Notes under the pieces: model-generated
What the model was told of the DNA's origin: nothing
The model's input: the letters and a program-made list of their open reading frames with translations, nothing else
Databases searched by the model: none
Program-made: the position numbers and the translations under genes
Shown: positions 14,962-23,070 of the stretch, piece by piece
Layout: every line of letters begins with the position of its first letter
Numbering within the stretch: the first letter of the stretch is position 1
From: Limisphaerales bacterium
Lineage (GTDB): Bacteria > Verrucomicrobiota > Verrucomicrobiia > Limisphaerales > UBA11358
Length of the DNA: 26,491 nt
Direction: 5' to 3'
Assembly: GCA_027451565.1 (NCBI GenBank)
Contig: DAIDJC010000015.1
Location: 1 to 26,491, forward strand

Positions 14962-16224
14962 ATGATGGAACCATTGGATTCAATACCCGGATTCAGGAGC
15001 GTGCCTCGCACCGGGGTGATTTATGTCACGCACGAGGCCACGAGGCATGGGTTTGCGTATGGCAAGGATGACTGGGCCAACCTTGGCCAGGGATCCCCTG
15101 AAACCGGCAGCCTGCCCGGCGCACCACAACGGGTGGAAAGCCTCGCTATATCGGCTTCCAGTCTCCAGTACGCTCCCGTGGCTGGAAATCGCGCCCTATG
15201 CCAGGCCGTTGCGGACCTTTACAACGCTCGATACCGGCGCGGAAAAAAATCCCAATACACCGCCGATAATGTCAGCATCGCCAGCGGCGGGCGACTGGCT
15301 CTGACCCGCCTGGCTAGCGCCTTGGGAAACATCAACATGGGCCATTTCATTCCCGATTACACTGCCTATGAAGAATTACTGGGTGTGTTTAAGGCTTTTT
15401 CCGCAATCCCCATCCTTTTACGGCCAGAAAAGGGATATAAAATAGCCCCTGCGGACCTTCGCGAGGAAATATTGGGTCGCGGATTAAGCGCCTTGCTCGC
15501 CAGCAATCCGTGCAATCCGACCGGCCAATTCATGGAAGGACCGGAACTGGCAGCTTGGTGCGCGTTGGGCCGGGAGTGCCAATGTTCCATGATTTTTGAC
15601 GAGTTTTATTCGCATTACATTTACCCAAAACATCCGGATTCCAAACCCAAGATGATCTCGGCGGCGGAATTCGTGGAGGATGTCAACAAGGATCCCATCG
15701 TGGTGGTGGATGGGTTGACCAAGAATTGGCGGTATCCAGGCTGGCGCATCAGTTGGACGCTGGGACCCAAGCCAGTCATTGAAGCCATTGCCAGCGCGGG
15801 GTCGTTTCTGGATGGCGGGGCTAATCATCCATTTCAGAACGCCGCACTTCCACTTTTGGATCCTGTCCATGTGGCACAGGAATCCATGGCCATCCAGAGA
15901 CATTTCGGAAGTAAACGAGCCAAGCTGCTGGAGCGTCTCGAGGCCATGAATATCACCCCGGATGCCACACCGTATGGAGCTTTCTATGTATGGGCCAATC
16001 TCTCAAAACTGCCCCCTCCCCTTAACGACGGCATGCAATTTTTTCGAGAGGGCCTCAAAGAAAAAGTCATCGTGGTGCCTGGTGTGTTTTTTGACGTGAA
16101 CCCGGGACATCGCCGTGTCCAAAGCCGATACAATAATTATTGCCGAATTAGTTTTGGCCCGGAAATGGGTAAGTTGGAACTGGGACTGGACGCCTTGGAG
16201 CGGGTTATCGCCAAATATCGTTAA
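14962..16224 (+). CDS. PLP-dependent aminotransferase, class I/II fold
   Basis: This is a 420-residue fold-type I aminotransferase. The cofactor-binding motifs are all present: YAPVAGNRALCQAVADLY at about 70-87, SNPCNPTGQF at about 181-190, the pyridoxal-nitrogen Asp213 and Tyr216 in IFDEFYSHY, and the Schiff-base Lys254 in VVDGLTKNWRYPGWRISW. The Arg that binds the substrate carboxylate is in NNYCRISFGPEMG near the C-terminus. The spacing WRYPGWRISW is close to the class I KxxxxxGxRxG pattern but with Trp in place of Gly. The amino-group donor and product cannot be inferred. Two Met codons open the frame (14962 and 14965). The gene follows rhaB after 20 bp and is probably co-transcribed. Confidence 0.9.
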   Translation: MMEPLDSIPGFRSVPRTGVIYVTHEATRHGFAYGKDDWANLGQGSPETGSLPGAPQRVESLAISASSLQYAPVAGNRALCQAVADLYNARYRRGKKSQYTADNVSIASGGRLALTRLASALGNINMGHFIPDYTAYEELLGVFKAFSAIPILLRPEKGYKIAPADLREEILGRGLSALLASNPCNPTGQFMEGPELAAWCALGRECQCSMIFDEFYSHYIYPKHPDSKPKMISAAEFVEDVNKDPIVVVDGLTKNWRYPGWRISWTLGPKPVIEAIASAGSFLDGGANHPFQNAALPLLDPVHVAQESMAIQRHFGSKRAKLLERLEAMNITPDATPYGAFYVWANLSKLPPPLNDGMQFFREGLKEKVIVVPGVFFDVNPGHRRVQSRYNNYCRISFGPEMGKLELGLDALERVIAKYR

Positions 16225-16246
16225 CTCCGAAACCCGGTAATGCGAC

Positions 16247-16276
16247 CGGGATGAAATGATTTTCAACATCATCCCG
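16247..16276 (+). terminator. Possible terminator hairpin after the aminotransferase gene
   Basis: CGGGATGA (16247-16254) pairs perfectly with TCATCCCG (16269-16276) around a 14-nt loop, 23 bp past the stop. No T-run follows, so it may only stabilise the 3' end. Confidence 0.35.
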
Positions 16277-16397
16277 ACAAACCAAGTCCCGGCATAATGG
16301 AAAAACCAGGCCGGTCCTCGTTGTCCGTCAAGGGTTTGGATTTAACTTTTCTGTTGGATTTTGGCGCAAAAATCGCTGTGGAGTAAAAGGTTGTGAA

Positions 16398-17759
16398 ATG
16401 ATTTTGTGGTGGACATACCAGCAGCTTCGGGCCAGCAACCCACAAACACGGCTGCAAACGATCGCCAAGCTGGCCGAAACCCATGAGAGGGATTCGGTCG
16501 AGCCGCTTCTTTTTGCCTTGAAAGACAAGGAACCCGAGGTGCGTTTGGCCGCCATTCAGGCTCTTGCCAAACTGGAAGACCCACGTATTTTACCCGCATT
16601 CATTCAACAATTGCTTGATCCTGCACCCATGGTGCGGTCGGGATTGGCCGATCTTCTGGGCCGTATGGGAGGTTTTCAAGCAATTGCACCACTGACTTCG
16701 CTGCTTCAGGATCAGGATGAATCTGTCCGGTCTGCTGTTTCTCGAAACCTAATGCGATTGGGATGGAAACCCGGGGACGAAACAGAGCGAATGCAACAGG
16801 TCCTCGCCTCAGGCAATCCCCGGCAGTGGGTGGCCATGGGACCTAAAATCATACCGCATTTGGTGGAAATGGTGCGGCACGGCACTCCAGAAAAGCAAAT
16901 GGCCGCCATCCAGGCCTTGGGTGAAATGAATGACCCCCAGGTATTGTCGGCAATGGTCGAGGTTTTGCGACATAACGACCCCTCCCAAAAAATTGCCGCG
17001 CTTGTCGTGTTGGAGAAAACGGGGAACCCGGCAGCCTATGATCCGGTCGAACGTCTTTTCCGGGATAGCCATGCATCCGTGCGCAGCGCTGCCCTTGAAA
17101 CCGCCGCTCATTGCGGCGGGCAACGTGCCGTGGGAGCCCTGATAAAGGCTTTGAAGGATCCTTCCTGGGAGGTTCGCCTGGTGGCCGTTAAAATTCTAGG
17201 CCGGCTGCGGGATGCGTCTGCAGTGGAGGGGCTTTGCGGCACGCTTTTTGACACTGATAGGGATGTGCGTGAAAATGCCATTGCAAGCCTTGGAAAAATA
17301 GGGGACAAGAGGGCCTTGACCATGTTGGTGCCTTTGTTGTACGACCCTGAGAGCGTTTTGCGCACTGCAGCCGCAGCCGCCTTGCGGATGATTGACAGGA
17401 AGTGGGAGAAAAATCCCGCCATTTTGCCCCTGCTGCCCCAGGTTCGCGAGGCGCTCGATCACCATGATTACTGGGTGAAACACAGCGCGTTGAAATTATT
17501 CGAGCAACTGGGCGTGGACCCTGCCACGTTGGGTGGAATGTCACCCGAACCAAAGCCGATCCAGGTTGCAGAGCATCCTGCATTTGCCATTTTGGCGGAT
17601 TTGTTGTTTGATTCCGACCGTGATTTAAGGCTGGCTGCAGCCGAGGCTTTTGGCCGGCTCCGCGAGAAAGACGCGCAACCCATCCTGGCGGCGGCTGTTC
17701 ATGACGAGGATTCCCAAGTACAGCGCGCCGCGCTGGACGCACTGGCCGCCCTGGGCTGA
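16398..17759 (+). CDS. HEAT-repeat protein
   Basis: This 453-residue protein consists almost entirely of HEAT / PBS-lyase-like repeats of about 31 residues. Examples are LLFALKDKEPEVRLAAIQAL (about 37-56), ALIKALKDPSWEVRLVAVKI and LFDSDRDLRLAAAEAFGRLR. About a dozen repeats are visible, with the repeated D.D..VR..A...LG pattern. It has no signal peptide. The N-terminus MILWWTYQQLRASNP is hydrophobic and short but lacks a membrane-length segment. Such alpha-solenoids act as protein-binding scaffolds; the partner is unknown. It lies 33 bp upstream of the REC-DUF4388 gene on the same strand, so an operon with that signalling pair is likely. Confidence 0.85.
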   Translation: MILWWTYQQLRASNPQTRLQTIAKLAETHERDSVEPLLFALKDKEPEVRLAAIQALAKLEDPRILPAFIQQLLDPAPMVRSGLADLLGRMGGFQAIAPLTSLLQDQDESVRSAVSRNLMRLGWKPGDETERMQQVLASGNPRQWVAMGPKIIPHLVEMVRHGTPEKQMAAIQALGEMNDPQVLSAMVEVLRHNDPSQKIAALVVLEKTGNPAAYDPVERLFRDSHASVRSAALETAAHCGGQRAVGALIKALKDPSWEVRLVAVKILGRLRDASAVEGLCGTLFDTDRDVRENAIASLGKIGDKRALTMLVPLLYDPESVLRTAAAAALRMIDRKWEKNPAILPLLPQVREALDHHDYWVKHSALKLFEQLGVDPATLGGMSPEPKPIQVAEHPAFAILADLLFDSDRDLRLAAAEAFGRLREKDAQPILAAAVHDEDSQVQRAALDALAALG

Positions 17760-17792
17760 CAGGACCTGAACGCACTGACCCGGCACGTTTAA

Positions 17793-18809
17793 ATGAACCA
17801 TCCAGAACATAAGAGACAACGCATCCTTTTCGTGGATGATGACCCGGTGTTTCTGGGCACCATAGCGGATTTATTTGCGGCTTGGAGTGGTGATCAGTGG
17901 CACATCCAACAGGCCCAATCTGCAGATCAAGCGCTGGAAATCCTCAAGGCGAGCACTGTTGACGTGGCCGTTCTGGATGCCGGAATGCCGGTTCTGGACG
18001 GGGTTCAGTTCCTGAAAATTCTCGGACGACGTCATCCTGAGGTTAAGAAAGTGATGCTAACCGGCCTGGCCACCGAGGAAAAACGGTCTGAGTGCCTGTC
18101 CAACGGAGCGGAACTATTCATTGAAAAACCCCGTTCCCCAGATGGTCTCAAAGCTGTCTTTGCCATGCTGGATGAATTGATGACCTGGAAGCCCCGGGAA
18201 GGTTTTCAGGGAATGCTTCGAAAAGTGGGCCTTCAGGACGTCATTCAAATGGAATGCTTGGGAAGAAATTCCTGCGTTCTGGAAATCAGCAACCCGCAGG
18301 CTGCGGGCCGCCTCCATATCGAGGAAGGCAACCTCATCCATGCCGTTCTCGGCCCCATATCCGGCGAGAAAGCCCTCCAAAAACTTCTCGCCATGTCCGG
18401 GGGGTCCTTCCAGTTGCTTCCCTTCGAGGCCCCATCGCAAAAAACCTTGAATGGTCCCTGGGAATTTTTGTTGATGGAGGCGGCGCGCGTGCGCGATGAG
18501 GCTGCGCAATCCCGGACAGAAGCTCCCGAACCTGCGTTGACGCCTGCAAGACGAAATACCCGCGTGGCAGAACTGGTCATCGCCTCGGTCCATGGCGACG
18601 TTTTCCACGATTGGCAATGTCCCGACCTTCCCATCCGGCTGTCGTGGCTGCAAACCCTGGCTTCCGAGGCTTCTGAAATGGCTTCCGAGGATTTTTTGGG
18701 CGCATTTGATCGCTTGGAAATCGCCTCAGATGTAGGCCGTGTCGTTGCCCAGGCCAAGTCAGACCGCCTGGTTTGGACACGGCTGGCCTACCCTCCACAG
18801 CACTCATGA
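17793..18809 (+). CDS. Response regulator: REC, DUF4388 (PATAN) and a roadblock-like C-terminus
   Basis: This is a 338-residue cytoplasmic signalling protein. Residues about 10-125 form a receiver domain with the acidic pair Asp15/Asp16 in ILFVDDDPVF, the phosphoacceptor Asp62 in VLDAGMPVLDG, switch Thr90 and Lys112. Residues about 135-235 match DUF4388 (PATAN), with FQGMLRKVGLQDVIQMECLG and GRLHIEEGNLIHAVLG. DUF4388 occurs in response regulators of cyanobacterial phototaxis and in delta-proteobacterial signalling. A variable linker follows. Residues about 257-332 (VAELVIASVHGDVFHDW, then FDRLEIASDVGRVVAQ, then DRLVWTRLA) resemble the strand-helix-strand order of a roadblock/LC7 domain; this is my inference. 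No DNA-binding domain is present. The stop overlaps the next start as ATGA (18806-18809), implying translational coupling. Confidence 0.85.
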   Translation: MNHPEHKRQRILFVDDDPVFLGTIADLFAAWSGDQWHIQQAQSADQALEILKASTVDVAVLDAGMPVLDGVQFLKILGRRHPEVKKVMLTGLATEEKRSECLSNGAELFIEKPRSPDGLKAVFAMLDELMTWKPREGFQGMLRKVGLQDVIQMECLGRNSCVLEISNPQAAGRLHIEEGNLIHAVLGPISGEKALQKLLAMSGGSFQLLPFEAPSQKTLNGPWEFLLMEAARVRDEAAQSRTEAPEPALTPARRNTRVAELVIASVHGDVFHDWQCPDLPIRLSWLQTLASEASEMASEDFLGAFDRLEIASDVGRVVAQAKSDRLVWTRLAYPPQHS

Positions 18810-19159
18810 GCGACCAAGCCGCAGCCCCCTTTCACAACTGGATCAGCCAGTGCACCCAGATCCCGGGTGTTTTAGGCAGCGGCATTCATCTGCCGGATGG
18901 TTCCATCCTCTGCCAGAGCACGGCTGAATTCCTGTCCGATGACAAATTGGAAAGCCTGATCCGCCGGCTGGCGGCCTGGGAACCCCGGCTCACGGAGGCC
19001 CTGAAAGGATATAAGACCGCTTTCTGGCGTTTTGAAAAAGCGAACATTCGTTGTGACTGGCGGCCTGATGGAGCCATGGCCTTCGTGATGCTGCGGCAGG
19101 ATTGCCAGGAGACATCCCGCCTGGACAGCAAAATGTGCGCTTTCATGACCCTGTCATGA
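18806..19159 (+). CDS. Small roadblock/LC7-like protein
   Basis: The ATG at 18806 sits inside the ATGA overlap with the upstream response-regulator gene and gives 117 residues. The pattern resembles roadblock/LC7 proteins: an N-terminal helix (FHNWISQC), then IPGVLGSGIHLPDGSILCQS as the two first strands with the DG turn, a helix DDKLESLIRRLAAWEPRL, then strands TAFWRFEKANIRCDWRPDG and AMAFVMLRQD. Roadblock proteins dimerise and often regulate small Ras-like GTPases, such as MglB acting on MglA. No GTPase is in the window. Its coupling to a gene with a similar C-terminal domain suggests that the two products form a complex. A longer frame from 18773 would start inside the previous gene and is less likely. 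The family call is moderate because similarity is by pattern only. Confidence 0.65.
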   Translation: MSDQAAAPFHNWISQCTQIPGVLGSGIHLPDGSILCQSTAEFLSDDKLESLIRRLAAWEPRLTEALKGYKTAFWRFEKANIRCDWRPDGAMAFVMLRQDCQETSRLDSKMCAFMTLS

Positions 19160-19274
19160 TTTTCAAAATTCTTCCCGTGGAATGCGTCTTGCCTGCGAGG
19201 TTGTGCCGCCATGCGCGCGCAGGCAGGGTATCTTTTTTCTTTTATCCCTTGCGAAGACGGCCCATTCTGCGCGG

Positions 19275-20132
19275 GTGAAATTGTCCAGCGCAGAAATTCG
19301 CCGGGTTGTTGCCGCCGCCTTGCGGGAAGACGTGGGAAGCGGCGACGCCACCACTTTAGCCACCGTGCCACGCGGGACCAAAGCTGAGGCGCAAATGAAT
19401 GCGCGTGAAAACTTGGTGGTCTGCGGCCTGGCTTTTGCCGAGGCCGCTTTCATGCTTTTGTCCCGGTCCGTAAAAATCCGGCGGTTCCACCGGGATGGAA
19501 ATCATGTCCGTGCCGGACAACCTCTTCTCCATGTGGAAGGACCTGCGCGGGCGCTGCTCACTGCGGAACGGGTGGCTTTGAATTTCGTGCAGCGGTTATC
19601 CGGCATCGCCACGGCCAGCGCTGCTTATGTGAATGCAGTGGCTGGCACCGGCGCACGCATTTTGGACACCCGCAAAACCACACCGGGTTGGCGAAGGTTC
19701 GAGAAATACGCCGTCCAATGCGGGGGCGCCCAAAACCACCGACATGGCTTGTACGACCGCATCCTGATCAAGGACAACCACCTTGCCGCCCTGAAAAACA
19801 CCCATCCGGATCCGGTGGCGGCTGCTGTGGCGCGGGCACGGCGCCGCTTTCCCGCGTTGCTGGTGGAAGTGGAGGCAGACACTCTGGCCCAGGTTGACCA
19901 GGCACTGAGTGCGGGGGCGGATTTCATTCTTCTGGATAACATGACCCCGGCGCAATTGCGCAAGGCGGTGAAGCTGGTACGGGGCCGCGTTCCCCTGGAA
20001 GCCAGTGGCGGTGTTCACTTGAAAAACGTTCGCGCCATTGCCCGCACAGGCGTGGATTGCATTTCCGTGGGTTCCATCACCCACTCCGCAGGCGCGGTGG
20101 ATGTGGCCCTGGATTTTTTCCCGGCATCATGA
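19275..20132 (+). CDS. nadC: Nicotinate-nucleotide diphosphorylase (carboxylating); quinolinate phosphoribosyltransferase
   Basis: NadC converts quinolinate and PRPP to nicotinate mononucleotide in de novo NAD synthesis. The family motifs are complete: DTRKTTPGWRRFEKYAVQCG, GGAQNHRHGLYDRILIKDNH, EVEADTLAQVDQAL, FILLDNMTP and LEASGGVHLKNV, then ISVGSITHSAGAVD at the end. The frame is open from an ATG at 19182, but its first 31 residues are atypical for the family. The GTG at 19275 gives 285 residues starting VKLSSAEIRRVV, the usual length, and I prefer it. No clear Shine-Dalgarno sequence marks either start. The stop overlaps the birA start as ATGA at 20129-20132. No nadA or nadB is in the window. 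Confidence 0.93.
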   Translation: MKLSSAEIRRVVAAALREDVGSGDATTLATVPRGTKAEAQMNARENLVVCGLAFAEAAFMLLSRSVKIRRFHRDGNHVRAGQPLLHVEGPARALLTAERVALNFVQRLSGIATASAAYVNAVAGTGARILDTRKTTPGWRRFEKYAVQCGGAQNHRHGLYDRILIKDNHLAALKNTHPDPVAAAVARARRRFPALLVEVEADTLAQVDQALSAGADFILLDNMTPAQLRKAVKLVRGRVPLEASGGVHLKNVRAIARTGVDCISVGSITHSAGAVDVALDFFPAS

Positions 20133-21127
20133 CTCCTGATGCCAAAATCCTGGCCGCCTTGCGAGATCATCCCGAGGGTGTTTCAGGCGAGCAACTCGCC
20201 ACTTCACTGGCCATCAGCAGGGCCGCTGTCTGGGCCCGGATGGAGTCGTTACGCCAGGCAGGCTACGATATCACAGCCGGACCTCACAACGGGTATCGCC
20301 TGGTGGGAACTCCCGATCTTTTGCATGCCGATGACCTGCTCTCCAGAGTCAGCGGACGCGTCAGAGTCATTGGCCGGGATATCCAGGTTTTCAAGGAAAC
20401 AACATCCACCAACGATATCATTGAGAAAATGGCCCGGGACGGCCTCAGGGAGGGATTTGTGGTCTTTGCAGAATCCCAGACCAAAGGGCGCGGACGGCTG
20501 GGAAGAAAATGGATTTCACCCCCTGGTAAAGGACTTTGGCTGTCCGTGCTGTTGCGGCCTGCATTGAGACCTCAAGAGACAACCCAATTGACAATCGCCT
20601 CTGCCACGGCGCTGCTGCGGTCCATCATTCAAGTCACCGGGCTTCAGCCGCAAATCAAATGGCCGAACGATCTGCTGATTGGCGACCGCAAAGTGGCCGG
20701 CATTCTCACCGAATTGAGCGCGGAACCGGACCGGGTGCATCATGTCACCCTTGGCATTGGAGTGGATGTAAACATGAAAGAATCTGAATGGCCATTGGAA
20801 TTGCGGTCTGTGGCCACTTCGTTACGCATGGTTGCCGGCTTCGAGATTTCCCGGGTGGAACTTGCAGCCGCACTGCTTGAAAACCTGGACCGGGATTATG
20901 CCAGAATTTGCCGCGGCGGGTTTGGCGAGGTGGCGGATGAATGGGAGGAACACTGCACCACCCTGGGCCGGGAAGTGACCGTGCAAATGGGGCATCGAAC
21001 CATTCAAGGCCGGGCGGAATCCCTGGATGACGACGGCGCGTTGCTTGTTCGGACCGAGCACGGGCTTTTGGAGCGGGTGATAGGCGGAGACCTGACATTA
21101 AAAAAGCGGCCGGCGGACGCATCCTAA
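20129..21127 (+). CDS. birA: Biotin--[acetyl-CoA-carboxylase] ligase with N-terminal HTH (bifunctional BirA type)
   Basis: BirA activates biotin as biotinyl-AMP and transfers it to the carboxyl carrier protein. The start is the ATG in the ATGA overlap with nadC, giving 332 residues. A winged-helix region (about 1-60, with GEQLATSLAISRAAVWARME) suggests that it also acts as a repressor of biotin genes, as in E. coli. The catalytic domain shows TTSTND at about 91-96, the biotinyl-AMP loop GRGRLGRKW at about 120-128, KWPNDLLIGDRKVAGILTE at about 177-195, and GIGVDVNM. A small BPL C-terminal domain covers about 282-325. A longer frame from 20057 would overlap nadC by 76 bp and is not needed. coaX starts 3 bp downstream. 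Confidence 0.95.
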   Translation: MTPDAKILAALRDHPEGVSGEQLATSLAISRAAVWARMESLRQAGYDITAGPHNGYRLVGTPDLLHADDLLSRVSGRVRVIGRDIQVFKETTSTNDIIEKMARDGLREGFVVFAESQTKGRGRLGRKWISPPGKGLWLSVLLRPALRPQETTQLTIASATALLRSIIQVTGLQPQIKWPNDLLIGDRKVAGILTELSAEPDRVHHVTLGIGVDVNMKESEWPLELRSVATSLRMVAGFEISRVELAAALLENLDRDYARICRGGFGEVADEWEEHCTTLGREVTVQMGHRTIQGRAESLDDDGALLVRTEHGLLERVIGGDLTLKKRPADAS

Positions 21128-21130
21128 ATC

Positions 21131-21883
21131 ATGATTCTGTTATGTGACATTGGAAACACCCATACACATGTGGGTTTGGGCAGCAGGGAGGGAATCCTCC
21201 GGAAACAAGACATGCCCACGGAATGGTTTGCTGGCACGGCAGGAAAGACGGCCTTGAAAAAATTCATCGGCCGTTCCCGCATCGAGGGATCCGCCTTTTG
21301 CAGCGTGGTGCCATCCATCACACCGTTGTTACACAGGATCATTCAGGACCTCACCGGCTTGCGGCCGCTGGAATTATCGGCCCGCACCGTCCGGGGGGTG
21401 GGCATTGATTACCCACGACCGAAGACAATCGGAACTGACCGCCTGGCTAATGCAGTGGCTGCCCGCGCCCTTCATGGAGCGCCAGTGGTGGTGGTGGACT
21501 TTGGAACGGCCGTGACCTTCGACGTGGTCAATCGCCAAGGGAACTATGTCGGGGGGATCATCGCCCCCGGCTTGGCTGCGATGACGGATTACCTTCATGA
21601 AAAGACGGCTTTGCTGCCGCGCATTGTCATTCGCGAGCCAACCCGGGTGGTAGGCCGGAGCACCAAGGAAGCCATGCTGGCAGGAGCAGTGCATGGATAC
21701 CGGGGTTTAGTGAGGGAACTGATTGAGTCCTTGAAGAATGAATTGGGGGAAAGTTCACTTCCTGTGGTGGCTACCGGAGGTTACGCCACTCTCATGGCAG
21801 CCCGGCTGCCCCAAATCCAAAAGGTTGACCAGAACCTGACGCTGCAGGGAGTGCGCCTCACCTGGCTTGCCCACAATCACTGA
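21131..21883 (+). CDS. coaX: Type III pantothenate kinase
   Basis: CoaX phosphorylates pantothenate in the first committed step of CoA synthesis. The 250-residue protein has the ASKHA-fold signatures of the type III form: DIGNTHTHVGL (6-16), GTDRLANAVAA (101-111) with the catalytic Asp103, VDFGTAVTFDVV (122-133) and GGIIAPGLAAM (141-151), then a late GGYA loop. It starts 3 bp after the birA stop, a recurrent birA-coaX pairing that is also fused or adjacent in other bacteria. The 3' end overlaps the convergent MFS transporter gene by 7 bp. No feedback inhibition by CoA is expected for type III enzymes. Confidence 0.95.
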   Translation: MILLCDIGNTHTHVGLGSREGILRKQDMPTEWFAGTAGKTALKKFIGRSRIEGSAFCSVVPSITPLLHRIIQDLTGLRPLELSARTVRGVGIDYPRPKTIGTDRLANAVAARALHGAPVVVVDFGTAVTFDVVNRQGNYVGGIIAPGLAAMTDYLHEKTALLPRIVIREPTRVVGRSTKEAMLAGAVHGYRGLVRELIESLKNELGESSLPVVATGGYATLMAARLPQIQKVDQNLTLQGVRLTWLAHNH

Positions 21884-23070
21884 TTGCCCCGTTGGAGCCG
21901 GATGCGGACAACTGCAACCAAGCCCAAGCCTAGCAGCAAAGTGACCCCGGCAGCGCCACTCCACGGGTTTTCACCAGCCATCTGCATGGACAAAGCTCCG
22001 ACCGCCGGCCCGGCACAGTTTCCCAATCCAATCGCCGCCTCGTGAATGCCTCCGTGTTCGCTTTTTGCTCCTCCTGTTTCCATTGAATAGTATAGGGACG
22101 AGTAATAAATCAACCCGGTGGCATATCCAAACGCCAGTTGGGCGGGCAGCACCACGGCCAGCCAAGGCATGGTGAGGATGGCGGCAAAGGAGACAATAAG
22201 CAAAACCAAGGCAGCCACCAGCCACCCAAAACGGTAATGCCAGCCGGTCCAACGCCATAAAACCAAAAAGGCAGCCAGCCGCGCAAAGCACCATAGGGAA
22301 CATAAAACCCCTGCGGCGCCGGTGTCCAAGCGCAACCGATGCGCCACCCCGGGTAACACCGCAATGAGCGTATTGATGGCGATATAGGAAAAAGGGTTGG
22401 CAATCCAAGCCATCTTTAAAAAAGAACCGTTGACCGATTTGACAGAGCAAGCCTCCCCGTCCGAATCGCCCAAGGTTTGGGTCGTTTCCACCAAATTTCC
22501 AGGCTGGCATTTCATCCAGACCGCCAGGAGAAACGCCGCCACCAGCAGGATCAGAGGAAGACGGAAGATGATGGCAAATCCAAATTGATCAATGAGTGCG
22601 CCGCCGCAAAAAAAGGCTGTGGCATAGGCTGCCGCCCAGACGATATTGTAAATGCCCACCTCCCGGGAAACCTGACCGGGCTTGGCACCTTCACTGACCA
22701 TCGCCTCCAAAGTAGGCCAGACCGCGCTCATGCCCAAACAAACCAGCACGGCAGCGGAAATAAAAAATGAGGGGGCAGCATGCGACATGGCCTCGAAAAA
22801 GGCGCTGAACAATAAACCGGTTAGAATCAGGCCAAATGCCCAAACCAGGGTATTCAGATAGCCAAACCGGTGAGCCACCCGCCCTGCCAACCATGAGGCT
22901 CCTGCACAGATGAGGCCCAAACCCGCCGCCAAAGCCAGGTTCCCGCGGTCACTCCACCCATCCCTGGCCTGCATGAAAAAATAGAGGTAGTTCAGGTATA
23001 AAACCGTGCCGAAAGATGTGCAGGCCTCCATCACAAACCGCGCAAGGCGATTGAAATTCCCATCCTTCAT
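21877..23070 (-). CDS. Major facilitator superfamily transporter
   Basis: This is a 397-residue integral membrane protein with about 11-12 hydrophobic segments, including LALAAGLGLICAGASWLAG, LVWAFGLILTGLLFSAFFEA, FRLPLILLVAAFLLAVW, WLVAALVLLIVSFAAILTM and AAGVTLLLGLGLVAVV. A charged cytoplasmic loop (NLVETTQTLGDSDGEACS) lies near the middle, as is usual between the two six-helix halves. The likely start is the ATG at 23070, which overlaps the upstream Nudix stop as ATGA. Upstream in-frame codons lie inside the Nudix gene. The substrate cannot be deduced. The 3' end overlaps coaX by 7 bp in convergent orientation. Confidence 0.85.
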   Translation of the reverse strand: MKDGNFNRLARFVMEACTSFGTVLYLNYLYFFMQARDGWSDRGNLALAAGLGLICAGASWLAGRVAHRFGYLNTLVWAFGLILTGLLFSAFFEAMSHAAPSFFISAAVLVCLGMSAVWPTLEAMVSEGAKPGQVSREVGIYNIVWAAAYATAFFCGGALIDQFGFAIIFRLPLILLVAAFLLAVWMKCQPGNLVETTQTLGDSDGEACSVKSVNGSFLKMAWIANPFSYIAINTLIAVLPGVAHRLRLDTGAAGVLCSLWCFARLAAFLVLWRWTGWHYRFGWLVAALVLLIVSFAAILTMPWLAVVLPAQLAFGYATGLIYYSSLYYSMETGGAKSEHGGIHEAAIGLGNCAGPAVGALSMQMAGENPWSGAAGVTLLLGLGLVAVVRIRLQRGNQ

